Assembly: GCF_026914185.1 (NCBI RefSeq)
Contig: NC_070566.1
Span: forward strand, 6,262,001 to 6,326,000
Length of the DNA stretch: 64,000 bases
Direction: 5' to 3'
DNA from: Puccinia triticina
Taxonomy: Eukaryota > Basidiomycota > Pucciniomycetes > Pucciniales > Pucciniaceae
Made by a program: the position numbers and the translations under genes. The notes beneath the pieces were generated by a model. It had not been told where the DNA came from, did not search any database, and worked only from the letters and a program-made list of their open reading frames with translations. Below, piece by piece: positions 1-11,479 of the stretch (its first letter is position 1; each line of letters begins with the position of its first letter).

Positions 1-2
1 AC

Positions 3-2852
3 TGCGACATCCCGAAAGAGACGACGGTGACCTGCGATGCGTGCATGAAAGGAAAAATCACAAGGACCCCTTTTTCCAGTCACTTCAAACCTGCGTTGAG
101 ACCGCTGGAAGTCGTACATGCTGATCTCGTTGGTCCTATCAGTCCCGCTACAAACGCTGGCGCACGATATTTTCTGACTCTTGTGGATCAGTACACTGGT
201 TACATACACACCAGCATCTTGAAGCTTAAAAACAAGGCGCAGACTGCTATTCAAGATTTCCGAACCTTCTTCGAAAAGCAGACCGGGTGTGAAATGAAAA
301 AGCTGATCAGCGATGGAGGCGGTGAATTTGTTAACAAGGCCTTGAATGAAGTTCTCACTGAAGCCGGTATACAACACACTGTTTCCCCGCCGTACACGCC
401 TCAGCACAACGGTTTCGCCGAGAGGGCGAATCGCACGGTCATCGAAATGACCCGGACCCAAATGATGCAAGCCAATCTTGCTCCGGAATGGTGGGCTGAA
501 GCGGTTCGCACGGCAACGGCAATCACCAACTGCCTACCCTCGTTATCCAAGTCTAAAGCCTCACCAATGGAGCTTATGTTCAAAATAAAGCCGAACATGG
601 GTTTCTTTCGGCCATTTGGATGCAGGGCATGGATTGTAAAGCCAAAGCAGCATTGAGAAACCAAGTTCGCCCCAATCTCCTGGGACGGAATTATGATCGG
701 TTACGACAATGATTTCTCGGCTTACCGTATTTACTGGCCGCAAGACAAGTCATTTGTCACTACTAAGCATGCCCAGTTTGATGAGGCCGACTTTCCGCAA
801 TGTGGAGCAGTTCGTCAAAGCCTAAACTACTACGGTGTGAACAAGCTACCGTCATTTCAATTTAGTGAACCTCTACCCTACTCTGAAGAGCAAGATGTGG
901 AAGACCGACTTCGAAATCAACTGATGGAAGATCAAGAAGTGCGTGAAATTCAGGAAATCCTAAGCGATCGATCAACACCGTCACCGGAGGGAGATCAGGA
1001 CCAGAACGAGTCAAATCGGGGTCACTCGGATCAAGAGGATCAGGAAGAGACGGCGAGACCCAGTCGGCTAATCAAGGTTATTGGCCCAAGGCATCCAACC
1101 CTAATCTCAAGCGATATCGACGCCGCCAATATCAGGAGCTACAAGAGAAGGCAAGCCTACCTGACGAAAGCTCTTGACCCGGCGAACCATTGAGAAGCGA
1201 TGACGGCCAAAGACAGTCAGCACTGGAAGGAAGCTGAACTTAAAGAGGTGGCGAACATGAAGTCCCATCAAGCATGGATTGAACGTGCAAAGCGGGATAC
1301 CGACCGCCCAATTCCAGCAACTTGGGCTTTTCGAAAGAAACTCGGACCAGACAACCAGGTTGTCGAGTACAAGGCACGGATTTGTGCTCAGGGATTCCGT
1401 CAAATGCGGGGATTGCATTTCGGAGAGACTTACGCTCCAACGGGTCGCCCAGGATCGCTTCGTATCCTGCTATCATTTGCAGTGGACAACGACTACGAGA
1501 TTCACCAACTCGATGTGCGGAGCGCCTTTCTCACATGCCCGCTAAACGAGGAGGTGACTCTCCTACCTCCACCAGGTCTTGATTATCCGCCTGGCACAGT
1601 TCTCGAGCTAAGAAAGGCTGTATATGGCTTGCGCCAGGCACCTCTGGTCTGGTACAAGAGGCTATTGGTTTTCCTCAAGAAAATCGGCTTCATCATCTCG
1701 CTGGCCAATCCCTGTGTCTACTATAGGGTGAACGTTCCCGGCAAAGAGAACACCTTCCTTTATGCCCATGTGGACGACTTAATAATTATCAGCAAGAAGC
1801 CTGAGTTCTTTCGGCGGGAAATGGAGGACGAGTTCAAGATAAAGTACCCAGGAGAGGCAACCTTCCTCCTGGGGATGAACATTGAAAAGATCAACAACGG
1901 CATACATGTTAATCAAGCCCAGTACACCGAGCGTAAATTGCATGAATTCGGCTTTCAAGATCTGTACCCCGCTTCCTGCCCGTTGAACCCGAAGGTCCAC
2001 CTCAAAAAGGCGACGGCTGCTGAGATAGAAGAATTCAAGAAGCTCGGTGTTAATTATTGAGCGCTAGTCGGCTCCCTTAACTATCTTAGCGTATTCACTA
2101 GACCTGATATTGCTTACGCAGTCAGCGCGCTTTCCCAGTATCTCGAACACCCGGGGATACACCATTACCACGCCGCTAAGCAGGTTTTTCGCTATCTTCT
2201 CGGTACTAAGACACACGGCCTAACATATCAGAAGAACACCGACTCCAGTCTACAAGCATATGTCAATTCGGACTGGGGCAACTGCCCGGACACTAGACGT
2301 TCAACAACCGGCTTTGTGGTTCTAGCTGGCACTCATCTCCTGTCTTGGAAATCCTCAAAGCAGCCAACAGTTTCCCTTTCGACTGCGGAAGCGGAATACA
2401 AGGCTCTCTCTGATCTTGGGCGCGAACTGGCATGGTATCGAAATCTCATAGCCGAAGTGGGAACTCACTCAATACCAAAGGAAATAGATGTTCGAGTCGA
2501 CAACAAAGGCGCGATTGATCTTGCCAACAGCGAAACTTCCCAAAATAGCTTCAGAACAAAGCACATGAGCATTCGACTTCACTTTGTCAGAGAACTCATA
2601 GCCGACAAGACCATCAAGCTCCGCTATGTACAGTCCAACGCCAACGCGGCCGATTTGCTCACCAAACCAACCGGACGGGCTACCATCAGAAGATCACTGG
2701 ACACTATCGCGGTCTGGCCCATCATCCAAGTTTCCTCAAATCAGCAGATTCGAGGCAAGGTGGGCTGTGAGGTTTTGGGCTCCGAACCCGCGCGCAAGAG
2801 GACAAGGGGCCAGGGTTCTAAACCTAACCCAACCAAGGAGAAAGGTCAGTGA
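3..2852 (+). pseudogene. Ty1/copia pol relic: integrase, reverse transcriptase, RNase H
   Basis: The 3' part of a copia polyprotein, open at the left window edge, lies in one reading frame. In order it holds the CxxC half of the integrase zinc knuckle, an integrase core with the DDE residues visible (HADLVGP, SDGGGEF, then the E of GFAERANRT), a linker rich in acidic residues, a reverse transcriptase with an intact YAHVDDL active site near 1770, and an RNase H with SLSTAEAEY and a KHM-type C-terminal motif. Three in-frame TGA codons (654, 1191, 2058) interrupt the frame. Each sits where copia proteins usually have Arg and is explained by CGA to TGA. RNase H also reads YVNSDW where an acidic Asp motif is usual, which fits another G-to-A change. 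No LTR was recognised on the right side, and gag and protease lie outside the window. The element is dead as it stands. Confidence 0.93.
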
Positions 2853-3586
2853 CCGCTCCCTAGGCGCATGCATATGCATGTTGCTCCCAGACAGATGAAC
2901 TAAGCTTAAGCTGATTCATCTGATCCCAACAGCCACGTCATCCGACGAAGAGCCCATCCAGACCAAGCACCGCGAACTACCCGTAAGGTAAGTATTGTGG
3001 GCTGGTTCCAGTGTAGCTAGGGCCGAGAGCTGATAGTGACATTATCCTACAGACCCAAAGGCACCGACGCACACCTAGACCTTAACGGGTCCAGCCTCAG
3101 AGAGCGAATCACCTCGGTACCAACTGAAGGTGAGTAGCTCCTGCAGAGCCCTTGATTTCTCACTAGGTAGACGATACTGAGGTCGCTGGACTGTGTGACT
3201 TACCGCAGATCCTAGCGCACCCGACCGTCTTTCCCACCGCATTGCTGACCGTGAAGGCGCATAGCCGCACCTGGCACAGCGTAAAAGAAATCCCTCCAGA
3301 GTCCATGTGACTCAGCGATGACAGAGAAACTGATGCAAAGCACAGTTGTCTTTCAGTGCTACCAGCACCTATTTGATCATCGACTGAGCCCAGCTGCTTG
3401 ACCGCAGCCCTTTTTCTTTTTATCTCCTATCTCCTTTTAACTAGAACCGGATAACGAACCGCTCTTAGGTAAAAACAAATCTCTATCTACTAATCTATAG
3501 TATTACAATTGTAGTTAGAGATAATATTCTAATCAGCAATATACTCTTAGTTGCTTGAATTCTTTTAAATTTCATTCTTCCAGGAA
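2853..3586. other. No gene; probable untranslated 3' remainder of the copia element
   Basis: There is no ORF of note. A short palindrome around gatgaactaagcttaag lies near 2895, several GTAAG-like sites occur, and an AT-rich pyrimidine stretch runs from about 3410. I could not find a terminal repeat, a polypurine tract or the matching second LTR, so the element boundary is unknown. Confidence 0.4.
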
Positions 3587-5850
3587 TCAATACCATTCCT
3601 TGAGGGACAAGATCTTCTCAACGGTATCAGGCTTGAGGGCAGAGCGCTGCCAAGAGAGTATGCGGCGGCCTTTGGAGAAAACTTGTTTGGATGCAGCACT
3701 GGTAGCTGGAATAGCTAAAAACTGACGGGCCATCTTGGATAAGATGGGGAAGCTGTTTTGATGACCAGCCCAGTAAGTTAGAATATCGACGCTGTTGGTT
3801 TCAACATCTTCTTTCAAATATTTCTTTATCTCTGATTTGACATCGTCAATCTCCGCGCTGGTTTGGTACAATGAAGCCGCAAAGAAACCAACAGAGGCTG
3901 ATTTTCTTTGGTTTGTTTTGCTCCCTTCCTTCGCTGGTCTTGATACTATTGGCAAAGTCTTGAGCAACTTGATTAAACTGAGTTACTATTTGATTGACCG
4001 ACATCGCGTAGTTCTCTGGATGATGAAGGAGATGTTGTTATTCCAGAAACTAGCTTTGAACTGAGGATCAAGTATCATTGCGCTGATGTAGACAGGTTTT
4101 TGAAGTGCTTCACGGAGATACTGATTGATTTTTTCAATCATTTGGGTAGCAGGAACGACACCTTGAGCATGATCAGAGAGACCTTGTTGGACAGTGTGAA
4201 GGTGTTTCATTAAAGCAATGTAAACTGGGAGAGCAGTATTCAAGGTGGGGTACTTGGATGCACAGAGAATCTTGGTGGCCTCAGAGAGTGGCTCAAGCAA
4301 ATCCATGATCTTGGTCGCTTGGTCCCATTCGGCAGGCAATAAGACATATGACCGAGTTTCAGAATTCTCTTGGCAAAATTGGTCACATGATGGCTGAAGG
4401 AGGATCGCACGCCTGAACATATGGAAGGTGGAATTCCATTGAGTTGCAACATCAATTTCTAAGCACTTGATGTTTGTATCTTGAAGCTTGGGTTGAACAA
4501 AGTTTAAGACTTTTTTGAATCACTCACGTCATTGAGGCAAAAATTGTACAAAGGTACTCAAGCCATGTACCCGCTTGAGTACTGAGTTTGCATCAACTTT
4601 GGCTCCATCGTTTGCGGAGCTATCAGCTGATGGTGTTGGGGTGGTTGGACCACCCATGTCGGTCGTTGATAGTGGCTCTCCATCGCTGTTGACTTCAAGG
4701 CATCCAAGGACAGAGAGTCCTGCCTTTGCTGCAAGATTTATGACATGGGCAATACACCCAAGAAGGTGCTGAGGCCGGTTGAAGCCGGGAAGTTGAAGCT
4801 GAAGTTCCTGAGCCATTTTGTTGTTCATTGTTGCATTATCGGCCGTGATGGTGTGGATTTTCCCAAGGCAGCCAAAATTATGAAGTACATCATAGAACAG
4901 GTCGGCAAAATTCTTGCCAGTGTGACTCCCTGAAAACAAAAGTGTTAATTTAATCAGTTTTCCGTATAACTGAAACCAAATCAAAAAAAAATAAAAAACC
5001 AACACGACAGACCTTGAACATGGGGGATGGCAAGCATCAAGTCTTTCATCTTGAAATCCTCGGTAATGAAGTGCGCCGTCACTGAGATGAAAGCCGTGCA
5101 GTTTGGTGCAGTCCACGCATCTTGAGTGAAGCTTATTGAATCTTGTTTTGCAAGATATTCAAGCTTCATCACCTCTTGCTGTTGAAAGTATACCCTGGAG
5201 AGGTGTCTAGTAATACCCAAGCGGCAAGTATTATTGATGAGAGGCATAGCCCTTTTGTTGATAAGACAAAATAGATCCCAAAACGACTTTCTCTCAACAA
5301 TGGCAAACGGTAGATCACACTGCACAACAAATCTCAGAAGGGCATTGTTCAATGATTCACTGTTGAGCTCAACCTGGAAAGCAAATCAATGCTTCATTAG
5401 CTTAGAAATACACAGAATGAATATGAGGATAGAAAAAGTACTTACTTTTGGGTTCACAGCACCTTCCTTGGCCCATTTTCTCATGTCGACCTGGGTCTTC
5501 ATCTTTTCACTAATCTTCGGATCGACAAGCTGATGGATTTGCAGTAAGTGGCCGTGGAAGTTTTTAGTACTTCCACTTTTGTCCTTCTTCAAAGTAGCGC
5601 CACAAGCTTTACCACCCTTTTTAACAACCTTACAAACAGCCTGAGTACCGTCCTTGGATACTTCAAAGTGATTCCACACCCAACTTCGCCTAAGCCCAAC
5701 ATTTTTAGAAGAATCCTCCCAGTTGCTATTGTCATTGTCAATTTTGATTAGGGTTGATGGTGTGGATGGTATGGACACAGAGGATGAAGGAGCCTGGTTT
5801 CTCAGATGTTTGGGCTGAGTTTTACCCAAATCAGTGGATGGTTGCTTCAT
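3587..5850 (-). pseudogene. hAT transposase relic with BED zinc finger
   Basis: This is a multi-exon hAT transposase read right to left. Exon 1 (5850-5446, 135 codons) carries a BED finger (RRSWVWNHF, then Cys/Cys and His/His spacing to HLLQIHQL). An intron with a GTAAGT donor at 5445 ends at 5374. Exon 2 (5373-5013) has the SFTQDAWTAPN motif. Intron 2 spans 5012-4930. Exon 3 gives HTGKNFADLFYDV and TADNATMNNKMA. The C-terminal dimerisation domain follows (VDILTYWAGHQNSFPILSKMARQFLAIPATSAASKQVF, split here at 20 by eye: motif core about 3660-3800). Near 4520-4531 two TGA codons fall where Arg and Trp fit, and around 3960-4020 the protein-like reading shifts frame and back. Terminal inverted repeats and the 8-bp target duplication were not found. 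The copy is degenerate but its family is clear. Confidence 0.88.
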
Positions 5851-6283
5851 TTTAAGGTGATGTTGAGAACTAAGACTAGATCAAGTATTAAATATTAGCT
5901 ATAGTTGGACTTGGAGGAATAGGGAAGGCAAGTTGAGGACTTGAGACATATGAAACTTTTGTCTTGTCAAAGCAGACAAGTTAAATACATTTGACCAATG
6001 CCCATGGGAAAAACCTCAGTCGGGTGAAACATGAGGAATAGAAAATCTATTTAAGACTAGATTTTGCTTGACTTTCAAATCATAGAAAATGCACGATACT
6101 ACCCAACATTGCAATGTGAAATTCCATGCCATGAAGGCCAGCAACGAGCCGGTGCAACACATCTCCTTTTTTTGGGGGGGTATTCACCCGGGGCATGCTC
6201 CAAAACCCGCTTTTCACGGGGTCTGTGCTTCGGGATGAGGTCCTCACCCCGTCCCGAACCCCGGGTTACAGCCTTATACACAT
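5851..6283. other. Intergenic, no gene seen
   Basis: AT-rich DNA lies upstream of the hAT relic. From about 6170 the composition turns GC-rich with a short hairpin around cccgggg, leading into the palindrome array. No ORF or RNA gene is supported. Confidence 0.4.
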
Positions 6284-6575
6284 ACCAGCTCACCGAGAGG
6301 AGCTCGCCGGGAGGAACTTCCCTCTTGGCCAGCTGGTATACATATACCAGCTCGCCAAGAGGAGAGTCCCTCTCGGCGAGCTGGTATACACATACCAGCT
6401 CGCCAAGAGGAGCTTCCCTCTTGGCGAGCTGGTAAACGTACATATACCAGCTCGCCGGGAGGAGCTTTCCTCTCGGCGAGCTGGTATACACATACCAGCT
6501 CGCCGGGGGGGCAAGTTCCTCCTGAGTCCCGGCGAGCTGGTGTATACATATACCAGCTTGCAGGAATTCCCGGTC
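6284..6575. repeat. Tandem array of palindromic units (arms accagctcgcc / ggcgagctggt)
   Basis: Five successive units begin with accagct at 6284, 6346, 6394, 6446 and 6494, with a partial sixth at 6552, so spacing is 62, 48, 52, 48 and 58 bp. Each unit is itself an inverted repeat: left arm accagctcgcc plus gagagg-like sequence, a short loop, then the complementary arm ending ggcgagctggt, joined to the next by tatacacat or tatacatat. The arms stay complementary while the inner six bases vary between units (gagagg, aagagg, gggagg), which suggests compensatory change or within-unit conversion. Long open frames cross the array on both strands because of this symmetry; I do not regard them as genes. 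Confidence 0.9.
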
Positions 6576-7030
6576 GACATTGTATTGAGTGCCGACCGGG
6601 AGAGGCGTTGATAAACGCATGTCCCCCACGCCGATGCCCACGCCCTTCAAAGAAGGGCAAGGGGGCGGCACGCCCTTTTTTCCTATGCGTGCCCATTGTC
6701 GGGCGTGTACAGGCGTGGACGTGCACGCCCCAGAAGGGGTGTGTAGGGGCGTGCGAGGGATAGCCCCCGGCGAGCTGGTATACATGCCCCCGCTGGGCGT
6801 GTGTGGGAGTGTACAGCAGAGAAATCAAGGGCTTGCCCCTCAACAAGCCCTTTTTTGAAAGGTACATATGCCCTTGTTGACCCTTCCAGTTGACACGGGC
6901 GCGTATTCTTGGCGGGCAAAGGTATACCCTTGTTGACCAGGAGGGATTCCTCCTAGTCGACACGGGTGCGTGTTCTTGCCAATATGAGGGGCATTCATCC
7001 CAGGGGCTGGTCAACAAGGGCCAGTATGGA
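6576..7030. repeat. GC-rich hairpin-dense tract after the array
   Basis: Several short inverted repeats occur here: cccggtcgac...gccgaccggg around 6570-6602, cccttcaaagaaggg at 6652, and runs of gcgtgc/gcacgc near 6690-6760. A pair of similar segments, cccttgttgaccctt and cccttgttgaccagg, sits near 6870 and 6927. A single arm ggcgagctggtatacat recurs at 6769. There is no gene. Confidence 0.6.
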
Positions 7031-7350
7031 TGTGTATGGATGACCAGTCAGCATTGTAGGTGATGAGGTTTACGGATCAGGACACCCTTAGCACATGCAA
7101 ATACTGTGCTAAGTCCAAAGCTGAGCTACATATCTTCCTATGATGCTGAGCTAACCAGTGATAAACCATGAAATGAACCTGGATGAACTTGAAGTTTCAA
7201 CCTGGATTGCGCATGTCAACTGACAGCGCTTTCTCAAGTTTTTTTCATAGTGTAAGTTAGCGGATTTTCATCAAAATCTCTTATCCCCTTGAATTCAAAT
7301 TCTCCAAATAGTGGGAAATTGTCATTTTTTGACATCAAAAGATTATTGAT
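7031..7350. other. AT-rich intergenic sequence
   Basis: No coding, RNA or repeat signal was recognised. It probably includes the 3' flank of the minus-strand gene that ends at 7351. Confidence 0.35.
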
Positions 7351-7895
7351 TCATTTGAAAAATGTTTGATTTCTTGGTTTGTGAGGGGTTTTTGACCCGT
7401 TTGAACTGAAACATTCTCCCAGCACAATGTGACAAGCTCTCAATCCTACAATCAATCCATGGAGCTTGTTACTAATACTTATTTTGGGAAGTCTTTCTCC
7501 TCTATTTGTGTAAATAACAACTAATGCTGTGGATGAACATGCATTTGAGGAATAATTTGTCAATCTTAATCTGATTGGAATTTCATTGAGTTTCTTTAAT
7601 GAACTTTTGATACACTTCTTGTTCCCCAAATAGAAAATTTGATCAAATTTCTGTAAAATTTCCTTTTCTTCCTTTTCAAGCTTGATCTTTAATTTGAATT
7701 TATGAATGGTGGGTTTCAAATTATCTGGAAAAGTGCTAAATGGGACAGTATTTAAATTTGCAGACTTGCTGAGAACATTGTTTAGAACTTCTACATCTTC
7801 ATGTAATCTTAATTTTGATTCAGTAGCCATATATGTTAATATCTTCATTGATTGCTTCAGTTCATTATCCAAACCAAGTTGTCTCAATTTATTTA

Positions 7896-8653
7896 CGGAC
7901 TTACTTCGCGCACTGCGAAAAGCTCTTCGCGCACTGTGCAGTGCGCGAAGTTTGCAAACACTTCGCGCACTGCGCGTGAAGGGCGCAACTTTTTCAAATT
8001 ATTTTTTGACCAATCAATAGACAAGCTTATTATTGTCCTCTGTGAATTTATTTGGAGTTTTTTGAAGCTTCCTTGTATGCTTAAAAATACCACCAATAAA
8101 AAAAACAAGTACAGCCATTTGGGGACCTGGAATTCATATTCCCACCAGTCAAAAAATCTAAATAATTTAGTGAATAATGATACATATGAATTCAAGCTTT
8201 TTAGAATTTTTTGGCCACTTTGTGCAAGAATAAGGCTTTCAAAAATTAGGAAAGTTCACCACTTACTGGCGCATTTTGGCATATCTTGAGAAACAGTTAC
8301 TGGTTTTTGAAAGCCTTGTCCTTGTACAAAGTGGCCAAAAAGTTCTAAAACTTTTAAATACATGTTTAATATGATTCAATAAATTAATTGGATTTTTTGG
8401 CCTGTGGGAATATGAATTCCAGGTCCCCAAATGGCTGTACTTGTTTTTTTTATTGGTGGTATTTTTAAGCATACAAGGAAGCTTCAAAAAACTCCAAATA
8501 AATTCACAGAGGACAATAATAAGCTTGTCTATTGATTGGTCAAAAAATAATTTGAAAAAGTTGCGCCCTTCATGCGCAGTGCGCGAAGTGTTTGCAAACT
8601 TTGCGCACTGCACAGTGCGCGAAGAGCTTTTCGCAGTGCGCGAAGTAAGTCCG
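7896..8653. mobile_element. Foldback (long-TIR) hAT-type element with 8-bp target duplication
   Basis: The element is almost one palindrome. The left arm from cggacttacttcgcgcactg is mirrored by the right arm ending cagtgcgcgaagtaagtccg, with more than 300 bp of complementarity meeting near 8275-8300. The subterminal part is rich in gcgcactg/cagtgcgc motifs. It is flanked on both sides by tttattta (7888-7895 and 8654-8661), an 8-bp duplication characteristic of hAT transposons. It codes for nothing, so it would need a transposase in trans. It lies inside an exon of the minus-strand gene described above. Confidence 0.92.
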
Positions 8654-10718
8654 TTTATTTATAACTTTGGGATTAAAAGTTTCATAGTATATTTCAATGA
8701 TTTCTAATGCTTGGTTAATTGATTTATTTGAATTCAGTTCACGTGATAGAAAACCAATTATTACAAACTGACATGGTCCAAAATTCATCTTCTCATCCAT
8801 TATTTCAAAATTTCCGATTAAAGGAAGCCTTCCTTCACCAGGTTCAAAAGTCTCTTTAAAAAGCCACTGGACTATTAATTCATGGGCAATTTTTTCCTTG
8901 CTATAATTTCTTCCTCCAGGCTCAAGATGAACCAAGAGTGATGTATTGATCAAGAGAATTCATTCAATTAAAACATTGAATTTTTTGCACATAGCTCCTT
9001 GATGAGTGTGTTCTAGCTTTTCTCCTGGGGAAAATGCATGGATTGATAAAACTCTTATTGAATATAGTGGCTCCACTAGGCCTTTAGTTATCCTGATTGG
9101 TAATTCTTTCTTTTTACTCAAGTTGGTAGATTTTCCAGATATGTATTTTTTTGATAAAATATTGATTCTTTTGATGAATTTATCAGTAAATTCTAACAAA
9201 AACCTATCACTCATGCAATGAATTGGTTTAATTGGCCCCAAAAGCCATTTTTCCATTTTTTGTGACATTTTTTGTATCTTTGCTGCTTCCACAAATTGAA
9301 GCTGATGAGAGTATGCATGATTTGAATAATTTTAAATGCAAACCTGATCATGAAAAATGGGCAGTTTTTGACTTTGCCTATAAGCATGGTCGTTCTTCAT
9401 AGTATAAAACTGATTCAATTTGAATAGTATGTTAGTAAAATGTCCTGGAGAGATATTTTCACAGCCCCCTTGATTCAATGATCCTGGGTCAGGAATGGGA
9501 AAAAAATGGTACATAAAATCAGATCAGATCAGATCTTCAAATTCAAATGCTGATTAGAATGGTTCAATTTGACTCTTACTCTGAATTCCAGGTTCTACTG
9601 GAGCACTGCACTGAAATTCAAGATGATTGTGACATTGTTCATGTATCAATCCTTTCACAGATTTATGTAAATTTTTATCCATTGGTTTAAACAAGTAATT
9701 TGAAGATTCTGGTTTATCAAGTCCTTTTGATAAAGATGATGGATCTGATATCAAGCATAGTTGGCTTTGTTCACTAGCAGCACCCATCCCATCCCCACTT
9801 ATGCTCTTGTTGGAAAACCTTAGGTCTGGTGCTTCACAGCCTTGTTTTGATGTATTTGGGTGGTCTCCCAGTTGCTCAAACAATTCTGGCAAATTTAATT
9901 GGTCAAGTTCTCCCAATGCAGATGATGGGTCTAATAGCCAATAATTGGGGGCTTGTTCTTGAGTCCCAGCCAGCCCAATTTCTGGCATATACCCAAAACT
10001 TGATTCAGGTAATGCAAGTTTATAAGTTTGAACTTGAGTTACCAAGCCTTCATCATGGTGAGTATCAGAAGGCAGTGAAGAAATTTCAGATGTTTGACTT
10101 ATGGGAAAGCTGGTAATTTTATATTGATCATGGTGCACTTGGTGGTTTTTTACCTCTGTTTTCAATATGAAATAAAGGAAAGAATTGGCAAGGTAGCTAT
10201 TTTTAGCCATGTAATATCCAATTTAACTCAGAAAATGGAAATTAATCCTTCTCACCTTCCATCTCATCTTTTTTGAATATCTCATCATGAGAGGTACCAG
10301 TATCTGAAATATGTGTTTGAGAACACTCCTGGGAACTAATTCCACCAGAGTAATAATGGGCTATCTTTTTTCTTTTGGGTAGAGGTATGTCTGGGGCCCC
10401 TGTTTTCAAAAGAGCTGCCAGAGATCAGCCTTTAGAAAGATTTTTCATCTGAGACCCAGCCACACAAAACTTATATATCTTACTTTGGTATCCATCATAA
10501 CCAGAAGGAATTTTTTGAAAGGCTGAAACTCTTGAGCAGTCTGGCTGATCCTCTATGGGGTGATTTTGGTTGATCAAGGATGTAAAATGTTCTAAATTGT
10601 TCCAATATTCTTCACTTGAATCAAGGCAGGGATCAAAACCCACATTGTGGGTTGAATGAAAGGCTGGATGAGCTAATACAATTTGAAAAGCTGTGTAGCA
10701 AAGTGATGATTGAACAAG

Positions 10719-10965
10719 CACTGCAAAAAAAACTGCATCAACTGTGAGCAGTTGACATGTGGTAACTCTGAGGAAGCGTGTGGTGTTACACCAGCCTTAC
10801 TCAAGGTTTGACTCAACCCAAGCTTCAATGCACAGTCACTGGGCACCTTGCACAGTGACTGTGCCAACAAAGGCACTTGTGCATCCAGGTGGAGTTACAA
10901 TGGCAGCTTGACTCAAGTATCCTGCTTGTCAACTGCAAGCAGTTGACCAAGTTTTTTTTGCAGTG
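10719..10965. mobile_element. 247-bp CACTA-like MITE, copy 1
   Basis: Terminal inverted repeats are cactgcaaaaaaaact and agttttttttgcagtg, flanked by a 3-bp duplication aag (10716-10718 and 10966-10968). Internally it has smaller inverted repeats such as cacagtcactg...cagtgactgtg and gcagttgac/gtcaactgc. A second copy of exactly the same length, in opposite orientation, is at 49628-49874. CACT-type ends with 3-bp duplications fit the CACTA (EnSpm) superfamily; that assignment is inference because no transposase is linked. Confidence 0.88.
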
Positions 10966-11058
10966 AAGAGGATTGAAATTTGAAAACATCAAGCTATGTG
11001 ATTTCTGTGAGCTGATAATAGTACTTAATCTGGCTTGTTTTATCAATGAGATCTGGGA

Positions 11059-11307
11059 GATTCTTCAATGCTACTTGACTTGACGTTTATGTTATGGCCA
11101 TGTGAAATATATCATATGGGCCCTCTCCCCAATACAGGTTACTCCACACAACTCAAGAGAAATATGTAGACCGAAGTTGTGTCACAAATTAGAATTCTTG
11201 ATTTCATTTGGAACTAAGCTGCTCCATTTTTCTGCCACTTTCATTTCATAAAAATAAGAGGCTGTAACCCAATTTCTGCCCTCCCTGGGGAGTTTCCCAG
11301 GTTTTTG
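11059..11307. other. Divergent intergenic region
   Basis: The sequence lies between the minus-strand broken gene and the possible plus-strand frame that starts near 11308. No promoter element could be picked out with confidence. Confidence 0.3.
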
Positions 11308-11479
11308 ATGTTTGGATTTCATTTCAATTCTCTAGGTGTACCCAGGGTATTTAGAGGCTCAAGAGGGAGCAAGGTACTTGGAGGAAGACATTTTTTCTAC
11401 TACATTGATTATTTTGAATACAAACTATTATTGGAAAAAGCCAAATCAGAAGCTTCTTTGTTCAATGTAGAGAATGTTA

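Larger units (their letters stand above)
7351..11058 (-). pseudogene. Unrecognised spliced gene broken by two transposon insertions
   Basis: A minus-strand coding sequence is spread over several exons, read from about 11058 to 7351. The pieces are about 11058-10966, 10718-10238 (donor GTGAGAAGG), about 10157-9554, about 9494-9353, 9302-8662, then 7887-7351. Introns show CAG acceptors and GT donors (for example 9352-9303). A 247-bp MITE (10719-10965) and a 758-bp foldback (7896-8653) sit inside exons. Deleting each insertion with one copy of its target duplication keeps the frame exactly (SNFNPL then VQSSL; KVINK then LRQLG). Two in-frame TGA codons remain (10425, 8960). The exon ending at 9554 closes with TAA, so its 3' splice site is unclear. 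The protein is Ser- and Lys-rich with no domain I can name. It may be a rust-lineage repeat family or an old host gene. Confidence 0.6.

Noticed and set aside
6284..6575. CRISPR-like regular repeats (also at 28.3 and 30 kb)
   Set aside because: There are no unique spacers between repeats, no cas genes, and the genome is clearly eukaryotic with spliced genes.
6099..7017. Long open frames on both strands (up to 247 codons)
   Set aside because: They exist because each repeat unit is palindromic and lacks stops; the translations are just the repeat in different frames. No domain, start context or splice support.
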